NCBI GenBank assembly: GCA_015179045.1
Contig: WHUZ01000048.1
Span: 416,937-480,936 of the forward strand
DNA from: Kalaharituber pfeilii
Taxonomy: Eukaryota > Ascomycota > Pezizomycetes > Pezizales > Pezizaceae
Length of the DNA: 64,000 nt
Direction: 5' to 3'
Both the position numbers and the translations under genes were made by a program. The notes under the pieces were generated by a model. It was not told the origin of the DNA and did no database searches. It saw only the letters and a program-made list of their open reading frames with translations. Of the stretch, positions 1 to 11,599 are shown in pieces (within the stretch, counting starts at the first letter, position 1; the number at the start of each line of letters is the position of its first letter).

Positions 1-2
1 AC

Positions 3-1116
3 CAGCAGATCAAGGACTATGTAGACTGCCACTATGGTGAACTAGGACAGCACCTCGCCCAAGCCACCCAACGTATAGATCCCTTGGTGAAAGCATTTCA
101 AGGTAACGTATCTACCCCTATATCCTAGAGCCAACAGCAGTTAGTGAGTATAATGGAACAATTCGGCAATCGTTTGATGGAGATGAGGGAAGAGATGTTA
201 CGTCAAACAGCATTCCAGCCAACACCAATGCCACAGCCATAAAAGCAGCAGCCCTCTCGACCTAATCCGGGTCCTGGAGACTCCCCTGGAAGCTCTCCTG
301 TAGGATCTCCTCCGCCGGGTGCTGGTGATGCTGGTGCTCCTCCTTCTCGTGCCCCGCCTTCCGGTCCTCGTCACGTACGAGACCCTATGCCTCCTCCTCC
401 TCCTCCGCCTCCTCGCTTTCCCATGAGTCAATCACTGCCGTGGGGCCTTCCTCCTCCTCCTCCTCCTACGAAGATCCCCCCTCCAGACAAGTTTGATGGG
501 GATGCGAAGGAGCTTAACAACTTTCTCTACCTGATCCAATGATAGATTAGGAGTTTGCGAATTACCGATGACGACGAATGCCTTGACATATTCACCTCTC
601 GCTTGAAGGGCCCCGCCCTCACCTTTTTTCATCAAAACCCCCTAGCCTCGTATGCCACAGCTCTCGCCCTACTGCAGATGACATTCCAGGACTCCTCAGC
701 CATTGCTGAGGCCGCTCGAAAAATTCAGACGCACAAGCAGTGGGGTAGGATGCAGGATTTCTTAATCGAAATTGATGAGTTCAATAACGTGGCAAAGATC
801 CCTGAACGCATCCTCATCTCCTACATTTCCGCCAACATTCGGGAAGATGTCCGGAACCTTCTAGCTGGCCATCCCGAGTGTCGAAACAACTGGAACCAAT
901 GGAAGAAGAAAGCAGTTTCCATTGCCGACGCCCTAGGCAAACCTGGAAGCAAGCGCTCTGCTCCCTCCCCCACTAAAACAAGCATCTCTAGCAGTAGCTC
1001 TACATATAAAGACACAGCCTCTTCCGCCCCGAAGAACAAGAAGAATGACGATATACCTGAAGAACTGATTCACGAAAGGAAGAAAGGCAACCGATGCATC
1101 AAGTGTGGAAAACAAT
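3..1116 (+). pseudogene. Ty3/gypsy-type retrotransposon gag remnant
   Basis: The plus strand reads as a gag polyprotein: a leading helical part, a long proline/glycine-rich linker (about 240-480), then a capsid-like domain (about 555-950) containing LKGPALTFFHQNP, a form typical of the Retrotrans_gag family, then a Ser/Lys-rich linker. At about 1093-1110 a zinc knuckle begins (RCIKCGKQ, the first two cysteines of CX2C) and the homology stops at once. In-frame stops near 127, 240 and 541-546 show that the copy is dead. The left end is cut by the window edge, and no protease or polymerase follows on the right. The family call is firm; assignment to Ty3 rather than another LTR class rests on the capsid motif. 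Confidence 0.75.
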
Positions 1117-4100
1117 ATTTCTTCAAATCCATATTCATACGTGTATGAATCAGGTAAGATACGTCTCTTCAACCCACGTTTAAATTGGCACCGCATTGCG
1201 TTTTTGTTTATTTGTTTGTTTGTTTATCTTCAGTGGTTTTCAAGGCCCTGCTCTTTGAAGTGCACGTGCAATGACGTAATTGTAAGATTATTGATCAATA
1301 TTGGTAGAATGTACTGCTATCTACGATCACTATCCCGTAGCGCTCTAATCATCAAACTAAAACCACATGGTCAGGAGTTCGGCGTTTATATCGGCCTTTC
1401 TACATTTGTACCCGCATTCGGCATTTCTCAATTACTGGCCTATTCTGGACTAGCTGAGTTGGCACCAAGCATTTGTCGAATCATGTACCGCAAGTTATAT
1501 GCAGAGATATGATACATATATAGGTACTGGCAGTCGTATATTAATAGGTACCCAGATTAATTAAGAAGCCTGTTAGCTAAGTTCGACAGGGAAACTTCCG
1601 CATGCGGAGTGTGGTTGCATGGGAAATTGAGTGATCCTGCCTCTCCAGTACTGGTGAAGATGGCACAGGCGCATGTATAGACGTCAAGCAAAATAGGTCC
1701 TACAGCTAGAGCTCGTGAACAGCATATATTCCCGCAGAGCAAAATCAAGAAACGCAGAAAACTGTGGCCTAGTATGATATTCACCAAAACGCAATGCAAT
1801 AGAAAATTGGGCTGGAGAGCCCCAGCACTTTAGTGTGATATGTTATCGATAACAAAGCTTGTACTATTTGCGACTCCATCACGCGTGAATTTAACAGCAG
1901 CGCTGCACGGGGTGGCATGGTTCCACTGCAAGCTCCGAACTAAGCAAACCACATTAAGCAAAGCAAAACTGGGGCTTTTCAAACTCTGTGCTAGGCATCA
2001 CGCCGCATTCTTGAGCTACTTCATGTTTCCTAAAAATAAGTGAAACAATCAACCAGACTAGTGAAACAAATTCTCCGCATTTCAGTACCGCCGACCCTCA
2101 CATACCTAGTAAACAAAAAACATCCGGGTCTTCCAATGAATCATTGCATCATTGCATGCTTGTGCAGGCAGCGGGCGCCTTCCGTACTGTGCTATCTTAC
2201 ATGTCCAATGAAGCTATTTGTCCTAGATTAACAGGCTCTTGCCTCGTGTCAATAACTCATGGTGGAACTGCATCTTCCAAATCTTCCGACATTGCGTCTG
2301 TTCGAGATCAGGTCCTTCCCTTCCCCGGAGCTACCACCATAAATCAAACCGGTGATCTGGAGAGCAAAAAAACAAATAATGATCGAACATTAGACGAACC
2401 TTGGAAGAACCCCGCTTTCTCCCCAATTCTGCACTTTCCACGCATCTACTCCGTACTTCCAATTCCAACTCAATTACCTATCCTCATCCCTTTTTTCTGC
2501 CTCTGCAATCGTGCTTCAGCCCTCCCGGGCCCTTCACTTTAGTACAAGCCACTGCCCGCTCCCACTTTCGTCATCATTCTGCATGCCACCTTTAACCCCC
2601 CCACTTTTCTAATTCTTACCAAATCCCATTCGCATATCTACCTTGATAATAAACACTCAGGCTATTGTGTAAACACAATGTACTGTAGCCCCTTGCCCCC
2701 TACCCCTTTACCTGTATTTGCCCTACCCTAAAAAACGCTTCTGCAGCAATCTTAGGCGGAAAATAGAGACAGCGCAGCTGATAACGTTTGATCATTGGGT
2801 AACACAAGGCTACCAACTTTCCTGTTACCTTACGTACGAACTTTTCATTTACTTTTCCTGTTTTGGCTTTTTTCGTTGCATGTTTTCACCCAAAGAACAT
2901 GCATCGAACCGTGCAAGACCCAGTTTCTCAGTGGCCAGGTTCTTGTTAATTTTTTTTTTTTTTTGCCCAGTCGTTGATGGGATGGGAAGGGATATGCAAT
3001 GACCCAGGACACCTATCCTACCCCTCCTTCGTTCATCACAATGTGATAAGATGAGCTGCGCTGTGAGTCAGACAAACCCGGTATCAGGGGGAGTAGGTAT
3101 TGAACACGATTGTGATCAATGCGTGCAATACGGATTGTCGTTGGCCTAAGCCCATGTTTGAGGCTCGTCAGGCTGAAACAAAGGTGTGGGGATGAATGAG
3201 AAATATTTATACGTAATTGATAAATAAAAAAAAAAAAAGAAAAAAGAAGCCAGGTGTTTGCAAACCGTCAAGATGTAAAGGAAAAGGAACAATCTCCATC
3301 TCCGAGGGGGAAAAAAACAGGACCATGAGAACTTGCTGTCTACTAATATGCCAATAAATTAAATATATAATTATAATCCCGAAACCAAAAACCAAAAATC
3401 TCGTAGATCAATTCATGTACTCGAGTACTAGCATCCACAAACTTCAAATTCTCACGTTTGTGCAGTTTGCTTGGAAGTTCATGGTGCGGTATTCCGTATG
3501 CTATTGACATGGTTGCCAGTTGAACAGCACCACTCCACCCATCACAGCACCTCCCCCAGTGACTGCATGTCGTTGCAGCCGCCCCATACCCAACGGGACA
3601 CCGGTCGCCCAAAAGGTGATCTTGGAAGCATAGCAAGACGAGGGAAGGGGTTAGTGGCTTTCACGCCATGTTTTCATTAAGGGCTACGTGTACAATGCTC
3701 TCGAGATAGACCTTGTATGAATGACCGTATAGAATATACAAAATATAAGAAAAATTAAAAAAACAACGATAGAAAGGAAAGAGAAATGAGGGATAACAAA
3801 GTTGGAGTAGCGAAAAAAATACTATGAAATGTAAAAAGGAAAGTTTTCAAGTGAAAGGTAAACATAGGAAATCAAATGATGGTGTCGCGGTTTTGCTAAT
3901 GGACTGCTCAATTTGAATATGATTAGCAGAGAGGGCCTCATATGCGTGACTTTTGGGCGTTGAAGATACCTTCGGAAAATACCCCAGCCTCCCGAGTTAC
4001 CCCTCCCTTCACACTTCACATACACCCCCCTCCCTCCACGCTCAGGGAAAAAAATGAAAATATTGGAAAAATACTGTCCAATAGAAGGCAATGGCCTCTT

Positions 4101-4250
4101 ATCGAAAGCCACCCTCCCTCAATCCTTCAGTGGTGCCAATCACCGCCTACCTAAAGTAATTAGAGCAGAATGGAAGGTATATATACATCACCTGCCACCC
4201 ACCAATTTTGAAGAACCACCCCACTTCTGTTGGCTCTCGACAACGCGCCC
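1117..4250. other. gene-poor stretch, no recognisable gene
   Basis: Only short incoherent ORFs are visible on both strands. There are homopolymer tracts (T-run near 2949, A-run near 3226) and no splice-consistent coding pattern. The sequence immediately after the gag break at about 1117 does not look like a retroelement. Confidence 0.5.
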
Positions 4251-5478
4251 TACCTTATCCCCACGACGCTTGCCATACTCCTCCGATGGCAATGGGATAG
4301 GTAGAAGAGCAGCCCAGCAGCAAGGCTCTGCCTATGCCGCCAGAAGCAGCCTGGGCGCCAGACCCACCGGATCGAAAGAGGCTCTCTCGACTCGTTTTCA
4401 AAAATGAGTCGAGCCCCCCCCCTCCAGCCTCCCAAACGAATATATCTCTCTTGTGCCGGCCCCGCCGGCAGTCCAATGAATAGCCCGAACTCAGACTCCT
4501 CAGCAGGCGGTTCAAGCCCGCCTTGCCTCGAATAAAGGAAGGTCAGCGATGCTTGCCTCCTTCGAACATATCTTGAATGGTCCCTCTCCGGCCCGAGAAG
4601 GGATCCATCACCCAGTTTGCACGGATATAATCCGTGCCCAAAAAACACCCGCCAACTAGATTCATTTGTCCTGGCCCCCCCGAATATGCTGGGGGGGATA
4701 CCGCTCTCGGTCCAAAAAAAAAGCATAGTCAAAACAGTCGACTGGGCATAGCCCCTCCACCCCACCACCCCACCCTTCTCCACCAACGCATCACTCACCT
4801 CGGAGAAGGGTGGGTACACGCGCCCTGTCGACCCCTCTGGTTTTTGTTTTTTCCCTGGGGGACTGTTGCTGGACACTGGCCCTCGTCGCCAGCCTGGCCG
4901 CTTGCACTTCGGGGTTTTTTTAATTTTTCCTTTTTTCTTCTAAGTTGTTTGTTGTTATACTATGTTCGATGTATGTAGTAACCAATAACAGCAAACGTAC
5001 TTTGTTGACAGATTTGTGCGCGTGATGTTTGATTTTATTGTAAACTTCGACTCAACGAGTAGCTCCTCAAGGTCCGAGTCTTCCCAGCGGCTTTGAGCGG
5101 GAATTTCGCGCCCCTGAGCGGCCTTTCCGCCTCCCTCTTGCAGATATCTAGAAAAGATATCTGTGGGAGGTCGAAGTTGGTACTTGCTCCCCTCGTCGGC
5201 AACCTCACTATCTCGTAAACAGCATTGTCAACATTCCTTGTGATTAGCTGCATGTGCGGTGACTGCTTGTAATCTAGTGCCGAGACTGCTACTATAATCG
5301 AACGCTCCAGGATATTGAAGCGGGCGCACACATGAAACAAATTCCAGCCAATCAAAACTTTTCGATGTCGTCCTTATCAACTAGCGCATCACATTTACCC
5401 AATGGTGGCAAATTAGCTCGAGGGTTGGGGCAGGCCTGATGGTGGTCCGGTTGCTGGCCTGAAGGCTGCTTGTGTGCT

Positions 5479-5804
5479 TATATACCGCCCGTCCCCTCAA
5501 CCCACTTCATTCCGTACCCCACACTCTGTTGACCCTTCTGAGGCGCCAGCTCCCCCACAAGCAGAGTTGTTGCTCGGGCATACGACATTCATGAATCATC
5601 ACTCGTTCCGTTCCTCCCAAGTTGTCAGCTCAGCTCTTCCATCTATGACTTGAGCTAGCTACCCACACGGTTCGATCAGATATCAGAATACGAGACGCCA
5701 CCCAACCCTACACAAGCACCTCAATGAGCTGAACAAGTTCATCGCCTACAACGCATGCACGCGCCTGAAGAAGGTGCAGCTGCGTACCCCCGCCGACCTG
5801 GTCG
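5479..5804 (+). other. possible promoter plus single exon-like stretch
   Basis: A TATATA at 5479-5484 is followed about 215 bp downstream by a C-ending, codon-like stretch (about 5700-5804) that reads HLNELNKFIAYNACTRLKKV and ends at a consensus donor GTAAGA (5805). I recognise no family and found no matching downstream exon, so this may be a relic exon or chance. The surrounding 4.25-6.88 kb holds nothing else I can support. Confidence 0.15.
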
Positions 5805-6883
5805 GTAAGAAAGATGTTTAGGTTCAAGTGGCACGAAGAAAAAATTCATGAGTTCAGTCGATAAAGTCTCAATCGAATCCTTCACTGGGATCCTCTCACC
5901 AACATGCGTCGGCAACTCGTTCTATGAACTTGTTACACGCAAACACCACACCCGACATGCGGAAGCTCTGCTCTCGCAACCCACTTCTGCGTTCTGATAT
6001 TCACGAAGATTGCTTGCTTTCTCTCCGACATCCCAGACGCAACCGGTTCTTCGATTCCTTTTCCGATCGCTCGTCCGGCCCTACGTTTGTTTTTTTTTTA
6101 TCCCTTGCAGGCAGTCGCTTTTACGCCCTTGCTTGGGGTTTTTTTTTTTTTCAGTTTTTTAGGGAAAGGGTTCTGGAAGTTAGGCTTGTTCTGGACGACT
6201 ACCGTCTAGTGTTAGTTAAATGGACGCAACTTTCTCCCTAGAATGCGGCATTATTTCTTGTAGAGGCGCCGTGATTGTGATTGAACTGCACTTGTGAAGA
6301 GAGTGAGGTAACACTGCCCAAGAAACCAGCCAGAAAGCCTGTATAATTGTCCCAGTATTATGCCCCCAAGACTTTAATCTCGAAGCGCTCTTTGACTACG
6401 TTGAACCTCTTCAATACCGAAGCATTCTGCCAACGTGGTAATAGGCCGCCTAGTTTATTCGCGGATACGTACTTAAATAACAGTTACTTATTGGCGAAAT
6501 CTTACGGTATCTGAATAGCCAAGGACTTTTCCCTGGGAACAGCCAGCAACGATCATTAAGTGGGTGCTCAATAATGGTAGTAATAGTACCCATCGATATG
6601 GTCGCATGATCTCTGCATTTTCCACAAACGGCCATGAATATCTTGCTGAACACACAATACACTAAGTGAGACTCGTACGACTTCCCAGGTTCACTTTAGT
6701 TTTGGTATCTGTAGCACTATATTATATTTTCTGTGAAAATCGGCACATGAGCTTCTGTTCAACGGGGCTGTGTTTCATAGATTTGTTGGGGAGAAATATC
6801 CCAGTTCGGGCGCAAAAATAGTTTGGATTGTTATCAAGGGGTGTTTGATGTATTCAATCAATAAACTCTGAGCTTGTAATACC

Positions 6884-7079
6884 GTATTATTTTCGAATTT
6901 TAGAACCTCCCGCTAGATGGTTGGAATCTACTGAACTCGGTTTGGGATACAGCAGGGGTTATGATGCCACACCTGAATGACGCATGATACGAGGTCAAAG
7001 CAGAGTGAGATATATATACGTAGAGTCCTCACCTACACCGCATCCATCTAGCGCCAGGTTCTAAAATTCATAATAATAC
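6884..7079. mobile_element. MITE-like palindromic element (~196 bp)
   Basis: The first about 40 bases (6884-6923) reappear as an inverted copy at the right end (7041-7079) with a few mismatches and one indel. The shared core is GAATTTTAGAACCT followed by CGCTAGATGG. The interior (about 115 bp) has no ORF. The right end runs directly into the TA-flanked element that starts at 7079. Short length, long imperfect terminal inverted repeats and no coding capacity fit a non-autonomous DNA transposon; the superfamily is not assignable. Confidence 0.6.
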
Positions 7080-7796
7080 AGTCAGACCTGTACATAAAAT
7101 TCGGCACTATAGCAAGGTTTTCAGTATAGAAAATTGTGGCAAATTAGTCATATAGTCTTGGCAGCTGAGTTCGTGAGTCTTGCTGAGCTTCGCTGCTAAT
7201 TAAGACTTACTCGTAATGGAAATAGCCACATTAAGAAATCAATTCGAATGGGACGGTTGGTGGTAGTGATGATTAGGAATGGAAATAGATATCTAAGGAG
7301 CAGTGATAGTGGGAGAAAATATAAATCAAAAGTAAATCAATAGTATAGTGACCTGTAAAAGGGCTTGCATGATACACTTGCCCCAATATTGCCCAATCCC
7401 CAAGACTTTTCACGGGGTCACTGTAGATTGACCCGTGATCAGAGCTCTAACAGTCGAGATATCTACTAGCCAGCGGCGACAATTGTACTAGCAATATACC
7501 CGGAAGCAACAGACACTCACAACTTGGTTTAAACCAACATAGCGACATAATTGCTGTTTTCTGGGCTGCTCAAGAATCACTGGTGCGCAGGAGGCAAGGC
7601 AGTAGCAAGGGGGTTTCTATGGATTTCATGAGCATCTTTTCATTATAGCAAGAACAATTTGTATGTAGATAAAAATAACTTCCTCTAGATTTTTTTTTCA
7701 TTACTTTATTTGATGTGATTTCATTATAGCAAGGTCAAATTGTGTGGGGATGGAAATCCGAGAGCGTGGTGTGTTCATTATAGCAAGGTCTGACTG
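7079..7796. mobile_element. non-autonomous pogo/Tc1-mariner-like element (718 bp)
   Basis: The left end CAGTCAGACCT (7079-7089) is the exact inverse of the right end AGGTCTGACTG (7786-7796). Both are flanked by TA (7077-7078 and 7797-7798), the target duplication of the Tc1/mariner/pogo superfamily. The subterminal motif CATTATAGCAAG recurs at about 7640, 7722 and 7775, and CTATAGCAAGG lies near the left end, as expected for internal transposase sites. No transposase ORF is present, so the element would depend on a partner elsewhere. Confidence 0.75.
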
Positions 7797-8671
7797 TACG
7801 GTGCTGATTATGGGAAATTGTGTTTTGGCGGAAGGAGTCGTGTTCAGGGTAAGCGCTTAGCTTTCCTTGGCATGTACTCAATAAGGCCAATTTTGAAACT
7901 CGCATCTTCTAGTAAGAAAGTTCTTTATCTGTAGCTCCAGGTGTGTTCATAATGGTAGCCTGAATTCTTACTTGTTTCTATCTAGTGGTGTTTTCAGCGT
8001 GAGACTCTGGTGATGTTCATTTTCTTTATCTGGTATCCGCAATCGGCTTATTTAGAACATCAACAGGATGCCCAACAAGAACCGGCGTCTTTTTCTCATG
8101 CCGATCCGGAGTATATCTGTTCCACCTCAGGTCTCTTCCGTTTCAGAATACTACCAATAAACAGCGATAAAGGAGGCTATCTTGCTAGAGGATTTGTAGC
8201 TTAGGGAGGATAATCCTAATGCCAAGGCAGAAGTTGGCGTACGGTCGATAGATTAGATTCAATATGGGAGAAAAAATCCATGAAATATCAATTTCTACCC
8301 ATCATTAAGCAGGGGAACTGGTACAATACGAAGATAAAGCATATTAAAACTCAGTAAACGTCGTGATGACGCAAACCAGGAACAAAAAAAGAAAAACAGA
8401 AAACCCTTTCAGCATCTTCACATGCGTCCCTTGCGCTAACAAAGACCCAGTGTGGTCCCTTAATTTCCATATTCCGAGCCAGTACACCGAACCCAAAGAA
8501 AAATTAAACCGAAAGAACCCCTAGTTATCCAGCTATACCTCAAGGAAGTATGTTCATCGATGAACAAATTCAGGAAGTGAAGAAACCAGGTTTCCGTGCG
8601 GATACCATGACCTTAGCAGTGTGGATGTGTTCGGTAGAAAAAGGTATATTGATACGCAGCAGCCTGGGGAT

Positions 8672-8985
8672 TTAATATTTGAGTATAATGTATCTGTAAG
8701 AACGCCAATTAGCATCATCCGGTAAATGTGGAAGCTGGGAGGTGGAGCCCCCGAAACATACAGTGCATGAATGATGCCCGGTAGGTAGCCCAGAATAGTC
8801 AGTATGATGTTGATAAACAGGTCACTGTCGCATCCTTTCTCGAGGAAGACACCGAGAGGGGGAGGATGATGGCAACTAGAATAGAGTACAAGGAGTTAGC
8901 TATGAAAGCAGCAGATGGGAGGAGCAAAGAAGAGTGGGGGAAACATACGGATGATCTTGAAGATGTCGGATCCGGTGAAGGGCAT
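8672..8985 (-). pseudogene. PMP3: PMP3/SNA-family plasma membrane proteolipid with a one-base lesion
   Basis: This is a small two-helix proteolipid of the Pmp3 family, which in yeast helps maintain plasma membrane potential and cation tolerance. Exons by splice reading: 8985-8949, 8875-8762 and 8693-8672, with donors GTATGT. The reading starts MPFTGSDIFKIILAIILP, continues GVFLEKGCDSDLF, then GYLPGIIHALYIILKY and stop, matching the family end to end. However, the C-run on the coding strand (8862-8858) has five C where six would keep the PPLGVF frame, so the conceptual CDS is 173 nt. Either the gene is freshly inactivated or one homopolymer base was lost in sequencing; all other family-typical residues and both introns look intact. 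A TATA motif lies about 170 bp upstream. Confidence 0.85.
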
Positions 8986-9155
8986 ATTGTAGAGGCGATT
9001 GATGGTAGTTCAGAAGTTGAGAAATGGACGTTATCCGGGCGTTGATGGTAATTTTGTCACGAACTGGTTGAAATGGGGTATTTGAAAAGAAGCTGTTGAC
9101 GCTAATGGCAGAAGAAGGGAGATAGGAGGAAATGGAAATGTTCGGCTAGTCGCAC

Positions 9156-9162
9156 ATATATA
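9156..9162 (-). promoter_or_regulatory. TATA motif upstream of PMP3
   Basis: TATATAT on the minus strand about 171-177 bp before the PMP3 start codon, followed by a pyrimidine-rich leader. Position and leader fit a fungal core promoter; function is inferred. Confidence 0.4.
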
Positions 9163-10231
9163 CCGGTTTCTACGTCGTGCCGTACGTCCGGATTTGTGTC
9201 TTGGGTGTTCACACAGCCAGCTGTATTTGCTGGGCGCCCAGGTTCCTTGCTGGAGTTGAAAACCAGGCGTCATGCCACCAGTACCACGGAAACTGGGAAG
9301 AACGTCATACCATGCTGCGCATCGTTATCGACGGTCTCACCTCCCTAACCGTTTGCACGCAATCTGTCCGTGAGCATTGGTACCTTGTAAGCAGATGAGG
9401 CAGCAAGCTAGTGTATGGATAATGGTGGCGTCCTGGTTACGAGACTAGGTGGCGCCCGTAGCGAAGGGCAACATAAGAGTAGCAGATCCTGCTAGAGGGA
9501 TGCCAAACGTCACACACTTGCTGCTGATTGGGGCTGCGCAAGATCTTGGGTTGCTGAAGGGAGGCGCAAGAAGGGAAGCCGTACGTCATACGTGTGCAAG
9601 TACGCAACTGCAGGGTTTGCACCGACGCTACCACAGATGCGCACGCGTCTCGAGTCCGCCCACACAGGTCGTAATTTTGGCAAGGCGTGGACTGTCGATG
9701 CATGCAATTCAATTATCCTCGGCCTTCTCTCGCTGTCCGGGTATGTATTGAGTGAACTTTATCGGTATGTACAGAGGATGAGCTGCGATGATCGACCCAA
9801 CAGCATAGTTAGATGATTCTTGGCGGCTGAGTCATCAACTCCAGCCAAGATTTTCTCGAGCACTAGTTGTACCTTCAAACCTCCAATATGTCCTGCTGAC
9901 GGAAGTGTTTACGTGTCACTCAGAGCTATCACCGACCCTTCCCCCGCCACCTGTCTGTAGTCGAGGCCGTTGCAGTGCCCCACATTGGACCCTGCGTATG
10001 CAACCCGGCTTCTATTCCAGGCTGAGTGGCTCTTAATTCATTCATCTGTGATGAAGCAAAAGTTCAGCGGCATAACGATCCACAGCAGGGGTTGAGCTTC
10101 TTTGGTTGGAAGTTTGCATCTGGCGGGCACTATATACTCAATCTTTGATCATGATTCGATTTTGCATTTTTTAACGTCAACGTAGAGAGCATTGAGTTTC
10201 CAAAGTCAGACCAGCTCAACACAATGGCCTA
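9163..10231. other. intergenic, no gene seen
   Basis: Short ORFs on both strands overlap one another without codon bias or family resemblance. One copy of the dispersed CTGGTTACGAGACTA motif lies at 9433-9447. Confidence 0.5.
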
Positions 10232-10762
10232 TCAGTCCCTTACCACCCTGATGTTATCATCACCACTGCCCTCCGCACTCCCATCACCTGTTTCTACAAA
10301 GTCACTCTGAGGACACACTCTAAGGACACATTCTAAGGAAATTAATCCGAGCAAATGATCTCCAATATCCTCTGCTCGCGCGTTATCCACCACAGCCACT
10401 CCTCCATCCTTTCCCTTGTAGACGTCATCCATACTGACACTGCGCTCCCAATGAGGGGAACGCCGGGTAGATGGCGGCGGGGATTCTCGTCTCAAGCGGA
10501 TTTCTGACCGTGAACAAAGCGTACATAAATGGGCTGCATGGGGTCGTCAGCGTTGCGGAGAGTCAGGCTCGGGAGTATCAACTTAAGGGGGTGGAATTGG
10601 CAGGGAGTCGAGTACGTGACGACGAACTGTGGAAGCAGCGCGATACCTACGGTGATGTGGCCTGAATTGGGGATAAATGGGGTCAATGGTGCAAAGGAAA
10701 AGACAAGTATGAAGAGAACGGTAAATACGGGATTCTGCTGGCTTCTGCGTATACATAGTATA
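10232..10762 (-). pseudogene. possible membrane-protein gene fragment
   Basis: On the minus strand, 10735-10490 reads as a hydrophobic stretch (NPVFTVLFILVFSFAPLTPF, then a second apolar segment) with C-ending codons. The frame closes just after YVRFVHGQKSA, but one added base in the A-run there (about 10495) would join it to a polar tail (SPHWERSVSMDDVYKGKDGG) that stays open to 10232. An AG acceptor precedes NPVF. I do not recognise the family; the topology suggests the last helices and cytoplasmic tail of a polytopic protein. Upstream exons were not found. It could be a decayed gene or a coincidence. Confidence 0.3.
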
Positions 10763-11599
10763 TAGAGAGTCAAATTATTATTAACCTTTTCCGTCTCCTT
10801 TTGTCTGCAATGAGCCTGAGGTTTTCGTGACGCAGTTGTTCGAAGTTGGGATCTCGAGGAGAAGTTCTGGTGCCACGGAATAAGCCTTGGCGACGGAATA
10901 TTGATTTTCCGGTGCTGATAACGGAAAGCTAAGCACTGGGCACGAGACTTGCTAAGCATGGCTCTCGGCATCTCTCCATGGCGCCCTTCGCACATCTTGA
11001 AAATCCCTCGTATGATGGAGTGTCTACTATTAAGGAGGCAGCTTTGATATCTGATTCGGAGGGTTTACTCAGGTGCACGTTAGCGGATCAAGTATTGGGG
11101 TGGAGAAGTGTTACGGGACTTTGTAACTCTGCACACCTGCCCTCCGCTTTTACTCCTTTTCTCTTTTTTGTGTAGAATTGGCGCAATGAAGATATTCATT
11201 TTTTATTTTATTTTATTAGTAGAACGAAAAAAATAGGTGAAAGCGTAAAAAGACTTTTGGCTTTTGATACATTCCTCCCCATCCCTCCTCACTTTCCCTG
11301 TCGTATCCACATCTTTACGTACTAACACGTTCAGATAATCATTAAACACACAAAAATAAAAATCTTCCACTTAATGATAATGCGCCGAATGTGAATCGAG
11401 CATGGAGCTCCTAAAGACGGGGTGTAGTAGAATTGAGGAGGGCCTAGCTAGATTTTCGGGAAAAATGAGATTCGGTTTATTCTTTCGTTTCTTAACTTGT
11501 GGTGGTTAATAGATTTGGAATAAAAGAAGGGTTAGCTGTGACGGGTAATGGGCCGGTTTGAGGGGAAAAGGGAAGGAGGAGGAGAGGAGGGGAAGGTTC
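10763..11599. other. intergenic, 3' of GLO2
   Basis: No coding pattern. AT-rich tract at about 11195-11240. Confidence 0.5.

Noticed and set aside
4250..4876. 208-codon open frame on the minus strand with a plausible-looking N terminus
   Set aside because: It opens with GTG, not ATG, has no family resemblance, and an open plus-strand frame overlaps part of it; G/C composition alone can explain it.
9828..9834. Perfect TGAGTCA (AP-1/Gcn4) sequence
   Set aside because: No gene starts near it in either direction; one 7-mer is expected by chance in a window of this size.
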